Positions 22,326-22,603 of a stretch of DNA of 22,603 bases are shown here, piece after piece. The position numbers were made by a program, and so were the translations under genes. The stretch lies in the NCBI GenBank assembly GCA_021647805.1, contig JAKITZ010000005.1:1-22603 (forward strand), read 5' to 3'. Origin of the DNA: Robiginitomaculum sp. GTDB lineage: Bacteria > Pseudomonadota > Alphaproteobacteria > Caulobacterales > Maricaulaceae. Under the pieces are notes generated by a model. It was not told the DNA's origin. It did not search any database and worked only from the letters and a program-made list of their open reading frames with translations. Within the stretch, counting starts at the first letter, position 1, and each line of letters starts with the position of its first letter.

Positions 22326-22603
22326 ATGAGCGATATTAAAACACAGCGACTTGTTTTGCGCCCATTTACAATAGGTGACGCGCCGCGTCTGTGTGAATTG
22401 ATCGCCGTGCCAGAAATCATAAAAATGTTAGAACAACCGCCATGGCCGTATACTTTGGCTGATGCAAAGCTGTGGTTAAGGGGATTAGCTTCACGAGAAC
22501 AACGGGGCGAGGCCTATTGTTTTGCTATTACTTTGGCAGAAACGGGCCTTATCGGTGGCATTAGCTTGCAAAAGAAAAGGTCTGATTTATTTGATCTTGG
22601 ATT
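22326..22603 (+). CDS. Second GNAT-family N-acetyltransferase (partial, cut by window end)
   Basis: The first 92 residues of a second RimJ/RimL-type acetyltransferase are visible: MSDIKTQRLVLRPFTIGDAP, the TLADAKLWLRG segment and CFAITLAETGLIGGISL. The acetyl-CoA binding loop lies beyond the edge. AAGGA lies 8 bp before the ATG, and the gene starts 10 bp after the first GNAT stop, so the two are cotranscribed and probably arose by duplication. Confidence 0.88.
   Translation, partial: MSDIKTQRLVLRPFTIGDAPRLCELIAVPEIIKMLEQPPWPYTLADAKLWLRGLASREQRGEAYCFAITLAETGLIGGISLQKKRSDLFDLG

Noticed and set aside
1..22603. CRISPR arrays, tRNA and rRNA genes, insertion-sequence transposases
   Set aside because: No regularly spaced repeats, cloverleaf-type sequences, rRNA segments or transposase motifs were found on either strand by reading.

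Overview
The window most likely comes from an alphaproteobacterium of moderate to low G+C. Evidence: the rplU-rpmA-acetyltransferase order at the right end, the rsmI/yraN/BON-lipoprotein/gshB block, and the family signatures of the core proteins. No rRNA, tRNA or CRISPR array was seen. The organism cannot be named more closely from sequence alone.

Left third (1 to about 7090) is accessory DNA, probably the remnant of an integrated mobilizable plasmid or element. It carries a hipBA toxin-antitoxin pair, a self-inhibited Fic protein with a winged-helix tail, the 3' scrap of an ardA antirestriction gene followed by a small ardA-linked gene (a diverged second copy of which ends at base 121), a VbhA/VbhT-like antitoxin-Fic pair, a HI1419/HI1420-type toxin-antidote pair, and a mobC-mobA relaxase operon. 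No integrase, replication gene or type IV secretion gene is visible, so the element would need outside help to move, and its left end lies outside the window. Its right edge appears to lie between about 7025 and 7120, next to a perfect 14-bp palindrome and the orphan 3' end of an unidentified gene.

Middle (7247 to 11733): a large secreted protein of about 1189 residues has the domain order of animal CLCA proteins: an HExxHxxxGxxDE metalloprotease, a von Willebrand A domain with an intact MIDAS, then CLCA-like beta domains. Extra bacterial surface-protein domains follow. Two small genes come next: an orphan of 130 residues and a RraB-like gene interrupted by one in-frame TAA.

Right half (11794 to 22603) is ordinary chromosome. 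A minus-strand redox group holds a DJ-1/PfpI protein, a secreted redoxin, a DsbA/HCCA-isomerase-like protein and a membrane-anchored FMN glutamate-synthase-like protein. A SixA-like phosphatase faces gshB. Then come a DolP-like BON lipoprotein, yraN and rsmI, diverging from an LpoA/LppC-like lipoprotein; this matches the enterobacterial yraL-yraM-yraN-yraP neighbourhood. The end holds rplU (with a histone-like tail), rpmA, a strong terminator and two GNAT acetyltransferases, the second cut by the window edge.
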